A program made the position numbers and the translations under genes. A DNA stretch of 64,000 nucleotides from Segniliparus rotundus DSM 44985 (lineage in GTDB: Bacteria > Actinomycetota > Actinomycetes > Mycobacteriales > Mycobacteriaceae), in NCBI RefSeq assembly GCF_000092825.1, contig NC_014168.1:2905946-2969945 (forward strand). Reading direction: 5' to 3'. Of this stretch, positions 16,942-25,204 are shown piece by piece; positions within the stretch are counted from its first letter, which is position 1, and each line of letters starts with the position of its first letter. The notes below the pieces were generated by a model. The model saw only the letters and a program-made list of their open reading frames with translations. It did not search any database and was not told the DNA's origin.

Positions 16942-18090
16942 CTATGGCGCCGGCTCCCACCAGCGGGACATTTCCGGGTGTGGGCGTTGCGCGTCGACGC
17001 GCTGGCCGGGGGCCGGGTGCAGCACCTGGAGCCCGGTGTGGCGCTCGCGCTCTCGGAGCAGCCATTCGACAGGTTCGGCCCAGGGGTGCGGGGCGAGCCG
17101 GAACGTGGCCCAATGGATCGGCAGCATCGGCGCGGTCGGCTTCGCGAGGCAGAAGTGCGCCCGCACCGCCTCGTGAGGGTTCATGTGGATCTCACGCCAC
17201 AGGTCGCTGTAGGCCCCGATCGGGAGCAGAGTGAGATCGTGGCGGCCAAGACGCTCGCCGATCTCCTCGAATGACCGGGTGAAGCCGGAATCTCCGCCGA
17301 AGTACACCTTGTGCCGGGGCCCGGCGATACTCCAAGAAGCCCACAGACTGGTGTTGCGCCGCAACCCCCGCCCGGAGAAGTGCCGTGCTGGCGCGCAGGT
17401 GAAGGCGAGGCCGCCGACTGCCGCCTCTTGCCACCAATGCCGTTCGAGGATCCGGCCGGCCGGGACGCCCCAGTGGCGCAGATGCGCGCCCACGCCGACC
17501 GGGACCACGAACAATGCGCCGGTGCGCTCGGCGAGCGCGCGGACCGTGCCCACGTCGAGATGGTCGTAATGGTCGTGGGACAGCAGCACGACGTCCAACT
17601 CCGGCAGCTGCTCCACCGGCAGCGGCGGCGGATGCGAACGCGCGGGGCCGACGAGTTGGCTCGGCGAGCAACGCTTGCTCCACACCGGGTCCGTGAGCAC
17701 CCGTCTGCCGTCGATCTCCACGAGCACGCTGGCATGCCCGAACCATGTCACCGCGAGTTCGCCCGGCTCCGCTGGGAACACCGGTCGGATCGCCGGGACA
17801 GCGAGGCCCGGCCGCCCCGACAGCAGTTGCCGGGCGAGGAGCCGGGCCGTCTGCGCCGGGGAGCGCGCGCCTGACGCGCGTGCTGGCGCATCGGGGACCG
17901 GGGCCAACGGCGGCTCTGGAAGGTTCTGGAACGCCTGGCCCGGCGCAGGACGGCGCCCCATCGCGAACAACACGGCACGGGCGTGCGCCGCCGTCGCAGC
18001 GGCCAAAGCCGCCGCGACGACCGGGACAAGGCCCGCCGCCGCTCGGCCCAGGCGCGGCGCCCCTTGGCCGACCGACGGAGCGGAAGCCAT
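16942..18090 (-). CDS. Metallo-beta-lactamase-fold hydrolase (Rv0906 / NAPE-PLD-like)
   Basis: Zinc-dependent hydrolase of the beta-lactamase-like fold, resembling N-acyl-phosphatidylethanolamine phospholipase D proteins and M. tuberculosis Rv0906; true substrate unknown. With ATG 18090 it has 382 aa. A hydrophobic Ala-rich N-terminus (GLVPVVAAALAAATAA) may be a signal or membrane anchor. The fold is shown by TWFGHASVLVEIDG, the metal motif LLSHDHYDHLD (HxHxDH), CAPARHFSGRG, FGGDSGF and LPIHWATF. Its ATG overlaps the stop of the echA6-like gene by one base (TGATG), so the two are coupled, as Rv0905-Rv0906 are neighbours in M. tuberculosis. A lipid role fits the pairing but is inference. Confidence 0.9.
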   Translation of the reverse strand: MASAPSVGQGAPRLGRAAAGLVPVVAAALAAATAAHARAVLFAMGRRPAPGQAFQNLPEPPLAPVPDAPARASGARSPAQTARLLARQLLSGRPGLAVPAIRPVFPAEPGELAVTWFGHASVLVEIDGRRVLTDPVWSKRCSPSQLVGPARSHPPPLPVEQLPELDVVLLSHDHYDHLDVGTVRALAERTGALFVVPVGVGAHLRHWGVPAGRILERHWWQEAAVGGLAFTCAPARHFSGRGLRRNTSLWASWSIAGPRHKVYFGGDSGFTRSFEEIGERLGRHDLTLLPIGAYSDLWREIHMNPHEAVRAHFCLAKPTAPMLPIHWATFRLAPHPWAEPVEWLLRERERHTGLQVLHPAPGQRVDAQRPHPEMSRWWEPAP

Positions 18091-18818
18091 CACTTGCCTT
18101 GGAAAACCGGGGGCCGTTTTTCGAGCTTCGCCATGAACCCCTCTTTCACGTCTTCGGTGAACAGCAGCGCTCCCGCGGCGTCCGACAGCTCCTGCGCCAC
18201 CGGGCGCTCGAAGTCTTCGCGCAGGATCCGCTTGGTGAGCTTGAGCGAAAGCGGGGCAAGCCCCCCGATGTGCTTGGCCCATGCGAGCGCCGCGTCCCGG
18301 TCCCCGATCTTATTGGCGAACCCGCAGGCAAGCGCCTGTTCTGCGGTGATTTTTTCCGCGGAGTACAACAAGGTGCGCGCCGTCGTGCCGCCCGCAACGG
18401 CGACGAGTCTGCGGATCGACTCGGGGTCGTACGCGACGCCCATCCGGGCCGTCGGGATCTGGACGAACGCTTCCGGGTCGAGGACACGCAGGTCGCAAGC
18501 CAGGGCGATCTGCACCCCGGCGCCGATGACCGGGCCGTTGACCGCGGCCAGCACGGGGACTGGGGTCTGCGTGATCGCGCGCAGCAGCTTCATCTGGACT
18601 TTGGGCCCTTCGACCGGGTCGGAGTTGGAGAGGTCCGCGCCGGAGCAGAACGTGCTGCCTTGCCCGGTGACCACGACGACCCGCACGTCTTCGTCCGCGG
18701 CGGCCTCTTCGAACGCCTGGGTCAGAGCTTTGATGGTGGGCACGTCGATCGCATTGCGCTTCTGCGGGCGCTGCAACTCGATCACAGCCGCATGTCCGTC
18801 GCGGGTCACTCCGATCAT
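18090..18818 (-). CDS. echA6: Enoyl-CoA hydratase/isomerase family protein, EchA6-like
   Basis: Crotonase-fold protein of 242 aa, close to M. tuberculosis EchA6 (Rv0905), which binds long acyl-CoA and feeds it to mycolate-making FAS-II rather than acting as a hydratase. Visible: ELQRPQKRNAID, the oxyanion-hole segment TFCSGADLSN, NGPVIGAGVQIALACDLRV and the shared C-terminus LEKRPPVFQG. The catalytic Glu positions of true hydratases are not evident (ARMGVAYDPES), consistent with the EchA6 view. ATG 18818 lies nine bases after gaggag; a TTG at 18824 is too close. It is first of a two-gene operon with the metallo-hydrolase. Confidence 0.88.
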   Translation of the reverse strand: MIGVTRDGHAAVIELQRPQKRNAIDVPTIKALTQAFEEAAADEDVRVVVVTGQGSTFCSGADLSNSDPVEGPKVQMKLLRAITQTPVPVLAAVNGPVIGAGVQIALACDLRVLDPEAFVQIPTARMGVAYDPESIRRLVAVAGGTTARTLLYSAEKITAEQALACGFANKIGDRDAALAWAKHIGGLAPLSLKLTKRILREDFERPVAQELSDAAGALLFTEDVKEGFMAKLEKRPPVFQGK

Positions 18819-19069
18819 CAGCAAAAACTCCTCAGTCCGATGCTTTTCGACCCTGAGCGTACTCGACTGGCGCTGATACCGTCAGCGCGGCAGAACCTTC
18901 TGTGTGCGGCGCGCATTCCCCTCCCCCGGAACCATAATTCCCGGCTATCTCCCAGCAAACCCCAGGCTTGCTCACAAGTAAGCTCGTTAGAGTCAGCAGG
19001 GAAGCCAGGCGGTATCCACGCCTGAGGCTGACCCACCGAGAATGCTCATCCGTTTAGGAGATGATCCGC

Positions 19070-19471
19070 ATGACCGTCACCCCTCGCACCACGACGTTCG
19101 CCGCGAGCGCTGTCGCGCTCGCGGCAGGCGCGTCGTTCCTCTTCTGCGGCTCCGCGTCGGCGGACCCGCAAGAGCAGGACAGCTCGCCGCTGGTGAACAC
19201 CACCTGTTCCGTCGAACAGATCGACGCCGCGACCCAGAAAGAAGCGCCGGAGTTCTGGGAGCACATCAGCGCGGACCCCGAGAAATTGCAGAAGGCCCAC
19301 GAGCGGATGCAGGAATTCCTGGACAAATCGCCCGAGGAGCGCCAAGCCGCCATTGACGAGTTCACCTCGCACGCCAAAGACCGCGCGGGTAAGGAAAAGT
19401 GGACCAAGGAGCACGAGAAAGAGGTCCAAGACACCATGGACCGCGTCTTCAGCACCTGTGAACAGTACTGA
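19070..19471 (+). CDS. Secreted haemophore-like protein, copy 1
   Basis: Small exported protein of the mycobacterial haemophore-related family (MHB type, as Rv0203). A signal peptide (AASAVALAAGASFLFCGSASA) precedes an all-helical domain with the hallmark NTTCSVEQIDAATQKEAPEFW, a 'SPEERQAAIDEF' helix and a second Cys near the end (FSTCEQY), so the two cysteines probably form a disulphide. 133 aa. The ATG at 19070, nine bases after aggag, is preferred to the ATG at 19061, which abuts it. Haem binding is known for Rv0203; for this copy it is inferred. First of four tandem paralogs. Confidence 0.85.
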   Translation: MTVTPRTTTFAASAVALAAGASFLFCGSASADPQEQDSSPLVNTTCSVEQIDAATQKEAPEFWEHISADPEKLQKAHERMQEFLDKSPEERQAAIDEFTSHAKDRAGKEKWTKEHEKEVQDTMDRVFSTCEQY

Positions 19472-19491
19472 TCGCCCATCACTGAGACGGA

Positions 19492-19526
19492 CGGGGCGAA
19501 AAGCCCCGCCAGCCGGTAGCTTTTTT
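19492..19526 (+). terminator. Terminator after haemophore-like copy 1
   Basis: CGGGGC-gaaaa-GCCCCG six-base stem with a GAAAA loop (19492-19508), followed 12 bases later by six T. It lies 20 bases past the stop of copy 1 and would separate it from copy 2. Confidence 0.6.
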
Positions 19527-19568
19527 GCTACTCTGAATACCAACCTTCGACATCTCTAAGGAGAATCC

Positions 19569-19931
19569 ATGCCTCGCATTCGTTCCTTCGCCCCTGTTCT
19601 CATCGCCGCCGCCGCTGGTCTGGCTTTCCCCGCCGCCGCGAACGCCGACGTCGAGGCGGACATCGTGAACACCAGCTGTTCCGCCGAGCAGATCGAGGCG
19701 GCTCTTCAGCAGGCTTCGCCGATCGCGTACGGGTTCCTCACCTCTGACCCGCAGCGCAAGGCGGAAACCGATCAGCAGCTCTCGAAATTCCTCTCCCAGC
19801 CAGCCGCGGGCCGCAAAGCCGCGCTGCACAAGCCTTCGGAGGATGGAAAGCCGACCATGCTGGCCACGCTGACCAGCCCGCAGTACGCCCCCGTCACCCA
19901 GCAGGTCTTGAGCACTTGCGACCAGTTCTGA
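19569..19931 (+). CDS. Secreted haemophore-like protein, copy 2
   Basis: 120-aa paralog of the preceding gene: signal peptide FAPVLIAAAAGLAFPAAANA, then VNTSCSAEQIEAALQQASP (compare VNTTCSVEQIDAATQKEAP), a central helix KFLSQPAAGRKAAL and the closing LSTCDQF. The N-terminal Cys and C-terminal Cys are both kept. ATG 19569 follows aaggag at 19558-19563. Compared with copy 1 it lacks the highly charged Lys/Glu helix. Probably transcribed from its own promoter because a terminator precedes it; the third copy begins 11 bases after its stop. Confidence 0.85.
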   Translation: MPRIRSFAPVLIAAAAGLAFPAAANADVEADIVNTSCSAEQIEAALQQASPIAYGFLTSDPQRKAETDQQLSKFLSQPAAGRKAALHKPSEDGKPTMLATLTSPQYAPVTQQVLSTCDQF

Positions 19932-19941
19932 GCAGACAAGC

Positions 19942-20451
19942 GTGAGCATCGCGGGGCCCATCGGGGTTTTCAGCCCACACAGACGCCGCCGACGCGCCGA
20001 GCTTCGGCCGTCCGGCCGTCAACCCCGATGGGCGCCCGGTGCCCGCAGCCTCCTTCTGGGGGCTGCGGGCGTTCTCGTTTTGCTCGGGCCTGCGCCCGCC
20101 TGGGCGGACCACGGCGACCCGCCGCATCCGGTTCCCTCTTGGTATCCCGATCCCGGTCCGCTCGCATCGACTTCCTGCACGGCGGACCAGGTTTTGAACG
20201 CCGTCCAACAGGTCGCCCCGGATGTGTGGGCGAAACTCAACGCCGAGGACGAGCGCGGCGGCAAGTCGATGATCCAAGCGCGAAATTGGCTGCTCGTCTA
20301 CTTGAAGAATCTTCCGGGGAACCGAGAAGTGAAAACCAAAGCCCCGAACTCGCACGAGTACCGGCCTTATTGGATCAACGACATCGGCGATCGGATGGGT
20401 TCGGTCACGGCAGCGTGCGGCAAATACCCCGCAGGCGGCAGGCAGCGCTGA
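19942..20451 (+). CDS. Secreted haemophore-like protein, copy 3
   Basis: 169-aa paralog with a longer, Arg-rich N-terminal region (PHRRRRRAEL) before the hydrophobic signal core GARSLLLGAAGVLVLLGPAPAWA. Mature part: STSCTADQVLNAVQQVAPDVW, a family-like helical middle (RNWLLVYLKNLPG) and a second Cys in VTAACGKYP. The GTG start at 19942 is the only good in-frame start upstream of the signal core. The first 140 bases of the frame contain a 13-bp inverted repeat and a terminator-like hairpin, so expression may be attenuated or the start may be misjudged. Confidence 0.75.
   Translation: MSIAGPIGVFSPHRRRRRAELRPSGRQPRWAPGARSLLLGAAGVLVLLGPAPAWADHGDPPHPVPSWYPDPGPLASTSCTADQVLNAVQQVAPDVWAKLNAEDERGGKSMIQARNWLLVYLKNLPGNREVKTKAPNSHEYRPYWINDIGDRMGSVTAACGKYPAGGRQR
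20041..20080 (+). promoter_or_regulatory. Terminator-like hairpin inside the start of haemophore-like copy 3
   Basis: gcccgcagcctcc-ttct-gggggctgcgggc is a 13-bp stem (one G-U) with a four-base loop (20041-20070), followed by the T-rich gttctcgtttt. Upstream, 19956-19968 and 20021-20033 form another 13-bp inverted repeat. The shape is that of an intrinsic terminator within a coding frame, a candidate attenuator. Confidence 0.55.
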
Positions 20452-20683
20452 GGCGCTGCGCCCTCGCGGCGGCCCTTTGTCGGCCGAGTTTCACCTCTCG
20501 ATGACTCCAACACGCACTGGCTTCCTCGCCGGCGGCGAACTGCGGCGCACGCCCTTGTAACCCGATGTTTTCACAACGCAGAACCACAAAAGCATCTGCA
20601 CTTGATATTCTGGTGATCCTGAGTAGATGGAAAACCCAGGGGATAGAAAACGCAAACTCAAGGATTCTTCCTTCAGGAGTGAC

Positions 20684-21073
20684 ATGACTCGATCTTCTCT
20701 CGCCCGCACGAGCCGGAACACCGGCCTTGGCCTGCTCGCCGCAGTTGTCATCGGGTTGAGCCCGCATGCCGCCGCAGACGACGCGCTCGACCTGAGTTTC
20801 TTCAAGAACAGCAAATGCTCCGCGACCCAGATCTATCACGCGATGGAGCGGGTGGCTCCTGCGGAAATCGCACAGATAAAATCTGGCCCGATCGGCAGCC
20901 GTCGACAAAAATGGCTGATGAACTGGCTGATCCGCACACGTGAAGCTGTGGACGCGGGGTCGATGATCCCCAACTTCGAATCCAGCAGCGGCGGCCAGTT
21001 CGGCGATGTGGACTGGCGCAAAATATTCGCGCCCCACCAGGATCAGATCGCTGCGGACTGCCCCAACGAGTAG
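20684..21073 (+). CDS. Secreted haemophore-like protein, copy 4
   Basis: 129-aa divergent member of the tandem family: signal peptide NTGLGLLAAVVIGLSPHAAA, then SKCSATQIYHAMERVAPAEI in the place of the usual C-S-x-x-Q-I helix, MNWLIRTREAVDAG and a terminal Cys in QIAADCPNE. ATG 20684 follows aggag at 20675-20679; the in-frame ATG at 20627 would place a charged 19-residue stretch before the signal peptide. The 230-base gap before it suggests its own promoter. Haem binding is inferred from family only. Confidence 0.8.
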   Translation: MTRSSLARTSRNTGLGLLAAVVIGLSPHAAADDALDLSFFKNSKCSATQIYHAMERVAPAEIAQIKSGPIGSRRQKWLMNWLIRTREAVDAGSMIPNFESSSGGQFGDVDWRKIFAPHQDQIAADCPNE

Positions 21074-21117
21074 CGGCGCACCGCGACCAGTTCCTGGGGA
21101 GGCACTGTTTTCCTGGG

Positions 21118-21161
21118 GGCACTGCGCGGATATGGCACTGCGCGGATGCGGCGCTGCGCGC
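21118..21161. repeat. Short degenerate direct repeats in intergenic region
   Basis: ggcactgcgcggat occurs at 21118 and 21134 (period 16) followed by a looser third copy ggcgctgcgcgc. It sits between two convergent genes (haemophore copy 4 and pckG). No function suggested. Confidence 0.55.
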
Positions 21162-21322
21162 ACGAGCAACTCCGTCGATGAGACGCAAGCGCTCACGAGC
21201 AACAGGGACCGACCCGGCGTTGGGCCCGAGCAGCGGGGCCGCCCAGGAGCAGCTCGGAACAAACACAGGAGCAACAGGCAGGGCGCCGCATGGGCGCGCA
21301 GGGTCGTCTGGACCCAGAGAAC

Positions 21323-23176
21323 CTAGGCGAGCCTACCCCGCAGAGCCTCTAACTCCTCTCGCAGACCTTGCGGAAGCCGCTCGCCGATGAAGGCGAACCA
21401 CTGCTCGATACCGTCCAACTCGGCCTTCCACTCGTCTGGGCGGACCGCGATCGCCTGCTCGACGTCGGAGCGGGCCACGTCGAGCCCGTCGAGTTCGATT
21501 TCTTCGATCTTCGGCGCGATGCCGATCGGCGTGTGCACGCCCTGCGCCTTGCCCGACACGCGCTCGACGATCCACTTCAGAACACGGGTGTTCTCGCCGA
21601 AACCCGGCCACAAGAATCGGCCGTCATCCCCCCTGCGGAACCAGTTCACATAAAAGATCTTCGGCAGCTTCGAGGCGTCGGTTTTCTCACCGAGTTCGAT
21701 CCAATGCTGGAGGTAGTCGCCAACGTGGTACCCGAGGAACGGCAGCATGGCCATCGGGTCGCGCCGAATCATGCCGACCTGGCCTTCCGCCGCGGCGGTC
21801 TGCTCCGAGGAGAGGGTGCTCGCGTAGAAAACCCCGTGGCGCCAGTCGTACGACTGGGCGACGAGCGGCACCGTGGTCTTGCGCCGCCCGCCGAAGAGGA
21901 TTGCCGAAAGCGGCACGCCCTTCGGGTCCTGCCATTCGGGGGCCACCGTCGGGCATTGGCCGATCGGGGAGCAGTAGCGCGAGTTCGGGTGCGCGGCGCG
22001 CGTCCCCGAATCGGGGCGCCAGTCCTTGCCCTCCCAATCGATGAGGTGCGCCGGTTTGCTGCTCATCCCTTCCCACCACACGTCGCCGTCGTCGGTGAGC
22101 GCCACGTTGGTGAAAACCGAATTGCCACCGGCGAAAGTCGACATCGCGTTGGGGTTCGAGTTCTCGCCCGTGCCTGGGGCCACACCGAAGAAACCGGTCT
22201 CCGGGTTCGTCGCGTAGAGCCTGCCGTCCTCGCCGAAGCGCAGCCACGCGATGTCGTCGCCGATTGTCTCAGCCTTCCATCCGGGAATGGTGGGCTGCAA
22301 CATCGCGAGGTTGGTCTTCCCGCAGGCGCTGGGGAACGCGGCCGCGATGTAATGCGACTCGCCCTGAGGCGAGGTCAGTTTGAGGATGAGCATGTGCTCG
22401 GCGAGCCAGCCTTCGTCCCTGCCGAGGACCGAGGCGATGCGCAGCGCGTAGCACTTCTTGCCGAGCAGGGCGTTGCCGCCGTAGCCGGAGCCGTAGCTCC
22501 AAATCTCCCTGCTCTCCGGGAAGTGGGTGATGTACTTGGTCTCGTTGCAGGGCCATGGAACGTCCTTCTGGCCCGGCTCCAGCGGCGCGCCGACGGAGTG
22601 CAGGCCCTTCACGTACGGGCCGTCCGAGCCCAACAGCTCCCACACCGAGGAGCCCATACGGCTCATGATCCGCATGGAGAGCACCACGTACTCCGAATCG
22701 GTGAGCTCGACGCCGAGCTTGGGCTCGGGCGCGTCGAGCGGTCCCATGCAGTACGGGAGCACGTACAGGGTGCGCCCACGCATGCTGCCCTTGTACAGGC
22801 CGGTCATGATGGCCCGCATTTCGTCCGGGTCCATCCAGTTGTTCGTGGGACCGGCGTCGGACTCGTTCTTCGAGCAGATGAAGGTCCGCGACTCCACGCG
22901 CGCGACGTCGGCCACGTCCGAGCGGGCGAGGAAGGAGTTGGCTTTGATGTCAGGGTTGAGCTGGGTGAAGGTTCCAGCGGCGACAAGCTTGGCGGCGAGG
23001 CGGTCCCATTCCTCGTCGGAACCGTCAACGAAGACGATCTCGTCCGGCTGGGCGAGCTCGGCGAACTCACGGACCCAGGAGAGCAGTTCCCGATGCTGGG
23101 TCGGCGCCTGAGCCAAGGCCTTTTCTCTCAAACCAGACTGCTCGGTCGGCGTGTTCTCGACAAGATTGTGGCTCAC
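21323..23176 (-). CDS. pckG: Phosphoenolpyruvate carboxykinase (GTP)
   Basis: Converts oxaloacetate and GTP to PEP, CO2 and GDP, the entry to gluconeogenesis during growth on lipids. The GTG at 23176 gives 617 aa; an aggaag lies upstream of it. Visible: substrate loop ([20 protein letters not shown]), metal region [20 protein letters not shown]-loop-like kinase motif [22 protein letters not shown], and the nucleotide region [12 protein letters not shown] followed by WRHGVFYAS. Length and motifs are those of the GTP class. In M. tuberculosis pckA (Rv0211) neighbours the same GTPase genes. Confidence 0.97.
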   Translation of the reverse strand: MSHNLVENTPTEQSGLREKALAQAPTQHRELLSWVREFAELAQPDEIVFVDGSDEEWDRLAAKLVAAGTFTQLNPDIKANSFLARSDVADVARVESRTFICSKNESDAGPTNNWMDPDEMRAIMTGLYKGSMRGRTLYVLPYCMGPLDAPEPKLGVELTDSEYVVLSMRIMSRMGSSVWELLGSDGPYVKGLHSVGAPLEPGQKDVPWPCNETKYITHFPESREIWSYGSGYGGNALLGKKCYALRIASVLGRDEGWLAEHMLILKLTSPQGESHYIAAAFPSACGKTNLAMLQPTIPGWKAETIGDDIAWLRFGEDGRLYATNPETGFFGVAPGTGENSNPNAMSTFAGGNSVFTNVALTDDGDVWWEGMSSKPAHLIDWEGKDWRPDSGTRAAHPNSRYCSPIGQCPTVAPEWQDPKGVPLSAILFGGRRKTTVPLVAQSYDWRHGVFYASTLSSEQTAAAEGQVGMIRRDPMAMLPFLGYHVGDYLQHWIELGEKTDASKLPKIFYVNWFRRGDDGRFLWPGFGENTRVLKWIVERVSGKAQGVHTPIGIAPKIEEIELDGLDVARSDVEQAIAVRPDEWKAELDGIEQWFAFIGERLPQGLREELEALRGRLA

Positions 23177-23220
23177 TAGTCGCCCTTCCTGGATTTTTTT
23201 GGAGCAGTTGTCTGGGTTCT

Positions 23221-23592
23221 TTAGAGCAGCTGTCCGCTGTCCATCATCTCCCAATGCCCATGCACGCCCTGGTGGTCGCCATTGGCCTGCGCGGCAGACT
23301 CCGCGTCCGCTGCGAAATGCCAGCGCTCGTAGTGTCCCTCGTGGTCCACCCGGTACGCGTAGTCAGCGACGCCATCGTGATCGGCATCGGTGTACACCGT
23401 GATGTCGTGGTCTGTCGCCACGGTGCATGTGTCCATTATCCCGTCCCCGTTGGCGGAGACCGTCGGGGGGCCGAGGTCCACCATGCCCGCGCCTTGCTCC
23501 GCCCACATGTGCCCTCCGCCGCCGTGCCCGTCCGCGATGCCTTCCGGGGCAGAGGACAAGCCTGCGAACGCTGAGAAGAATTCATCGGCCAT
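23221..23592 (-). CDS. Small acidic protein of unknown function (DUF6802-like pattern)
   Basis: A 123-aa protein without signal or membrane segment, rich in Asp, His and Gly. The middle has a repeated pattern typical of small Asp-rich domains: [42 protein letters not shown], where the D-x-D-x-D-G loops resemble calcium-binding loops. The N-terminus contains a Gly/His patch ([10 protein letters not shown]). Start ATG 23592. It lies between pckG and the GTPase genes on the same strand. The DUF6802 link is from memory of the pattern. Ion binding is a guess. Confidence 0.7.
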   Translation of the reverse strand: MADEFFSAFAGLSSAPEGIADGHGGGGHMWAEQGAGMVDLGPPTVSANGDGIMDTCTVATDHDITVYTDADHDGVADYAYRVDHEGHYERWHFAADAESAAQANGDHQGVHGHWEMMDSGQLL

Positions 23593-23662
23593 CCTGAAAC
23601 TTTATCCTCTCTCGACGAACAGGGCAACCGCAGCTTCGATCTCCCCTTCGCGATCCCGGCCA

Positions 23663-25204
23663 CTAGTGCTGATCTGCGGCATTCGCGAGCGCCACCAACC
23701 CCTTGCGCACTGTGAAGATCTCCGAGCGCACTCGTTCGCGCCGCGTGCGCAGCTGGGTCAATTGCGTGGCGATGTCTTTGGCTTGTTGCTCCAGCTCGTC
23801 AACGCGCGACTCGCTTCGAATCCGCTGCCGCAAAAAGAGGTCGTCCAACACCTGTGTGAGTTCAGTCTCCGCGTGGAGCAGCCCGGCGGTGATCGTCTGC
23901 TCCAACTGGCCCCTGCGGTACGAAACAGCCTCAGAGACCCAGGCCACAGCCTTTTGCCGCCCTGATGAGAGCCTGCGCACCGAGACGATCGCGATCGCGA
24001 TCGCCAAACCCACCGCGGCGGCCAGCGGCATGCTCAACGCCGAAATGCCGGGAGCGTGCTGGAACGGGACCACGGCGATCCGCCCGAGGCCGAAGCCTGC
24101 CGAAGCCCCCAGGATCACCATGATGAAGTCGTCCATGCCCCAAGCGCCGAACTTCGGCGGGTCGAGATGCTCCGGCGGATGCAGCGCGGGCTGCGAGAGC
24201 AACGCGATGGAACGAAGATCCGCGCGGCCGAGCACCGCTGAGCTGATCGCGGCGATCCGCTCCTGGGACAGTCCGACCATCCGTTGGTCGAGTTCGAGGA
24301 TTTTCGGTTTCACGACTTCGACGAGGTTCTTCAACTGCCGCCCCGACGCCTTGGAGACAAAGTCGCGCGCCTGGGCCGATGTGGAACGGGCGAGCGAGTT
24401 CAGCTCGACGGCGAGGTCCACCCGCGCCAACTGCAGCTGGTTTCGCAGCATGTCGCGGCGCTCGGCGCGGCCCGCGTCGAGGTTGCGGTGCTCGTGGGTG
24501 CGCTCGCGCAGAACTTGGCGGTGCTTTTGCGACAGCGCCTCCTCTTCGGCGGGGTCTTGCGAGCGCATCCCCGCCTCGGAGAGCTGCGCGTCCACGTAGC
24601 GCAGCCAGTTCTGGCGCGTCAACAGCTCCGGGTCCAGTTTTTCGATCCGGCTCAGGTCCGCTGCGAGTTCGCGCACGCCTGACGCGGCGCTCCACTGCCG
24701 CACTTGCAAAGGGTCGTGCGCGTTCATCGCCAGGTGGTGCAGCCGGGCGGAAACAGGGTGCAGCACCGCGGAGGCGAATCTCGGGCCGAGGTCTTCGAGC
24801 GCGTCCGCGGCCTTGGCCCGCGTCCCCCGCCAGTCCTCGTACGCGTCGATTTTCGTGATCGCGAAGACGATGTGGTGGACCCGGCCCGCAACGGCGCGCA
24901 CCACGGCCAAGTCGGTGGCGTCCACCGGGGCGGCGGCGTCAAGGACGACCAGCGCGGCTTTCGCGCCGATCAACGCGAACGCGGCGAGGTCCGCCTCGTT
25001 GACTTCGCGCACTGCGACATCGGGGGCTTCCTCCGCCAGCGCGGCGATGAGCTCCGTTTTGCCGCTGCCCGGCGCGCCGACGACCACGATCGGCTGCGTC
25101 GCGGGCACAGGGCTCTCCAACACGAGGTCGGGCTGCAGTCTGCGCAGCAGGGAGCGGGCGCGCGCGGGCCAGTCCTCCTGAGAGCCCTCGTGTTCCGCGC
25201 TCAC
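23663..25204 (-). CDS. Dynamin-like GTPase, membrane-associated (Rv0210-like)
   Basis: 513-aa protein with an N-terminal P-loop GTPase domain: Walker A GAPGSGKTE, a probable G3 region (LVVLDAAAPVDATD) and G4 motif ITKIDAYEDW. A long helical region follows (residues ~200-370, rich in Arg/Glu/Leu, probably coiled coil: QKHRQVLRERTHEHRNLD), then hydrophobic segments near 390-440 (FIMVILGASAGFGLG; PLAAAVGLAIAIAIVSV) and a C-terminal coiled coil. The build is that of bacterial dynamin-like proteins that act on membranes. Its GTG at 25204 overlaps the stop of the upstream GTPase gene (GTGA), so the two probably act as a pair. Position beside trmB and mmpL3 matches Rv0209-Rv0210. Confidence 0.82.
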   Translation of the reverse strand: MSAEHEGSQEDWPARARSLLRRLQPDLVLESPVPATQPIVVVGAPGSGKTELIAALAEEAPDVAVREVNEADLAAFALIGAKAALVVLDAAAPVDATDLAVVRAVAGRVHHIVFAITKIDAYEDWRGTRAKAADALEDLGPRFASAVLHPVSARLHHLAMNAHDPLQVRQWSAASGVRELAADLSRIEKLDPELLTRQNWLRYVDAQLSEAGMRSQDPAEEEALSQKHRQVLRERTHEHRNLDAGRAERRDMLRNQLQLARVDLAVELNSLARSTSAQARDFVSKASGRQLKNLVEVVKPKILELDQRMVGLSQERIAAISSAVLGRADLRSIALLSQPALHPPEHLDPPKFGAWGMDDFIMVILGASAGFGLGRIAVVPFQHAPGISALSMPLAAAVGLAIAIAIVSVRRLSSGRQKAVAWVSEAVSYRRGQLEQTITAGLLHAETELTQVLDDLFLRQRIRSESRVDELEQQAKDIATQLTQLRTRRERVRSEIFTVRKGLVALANAADQH

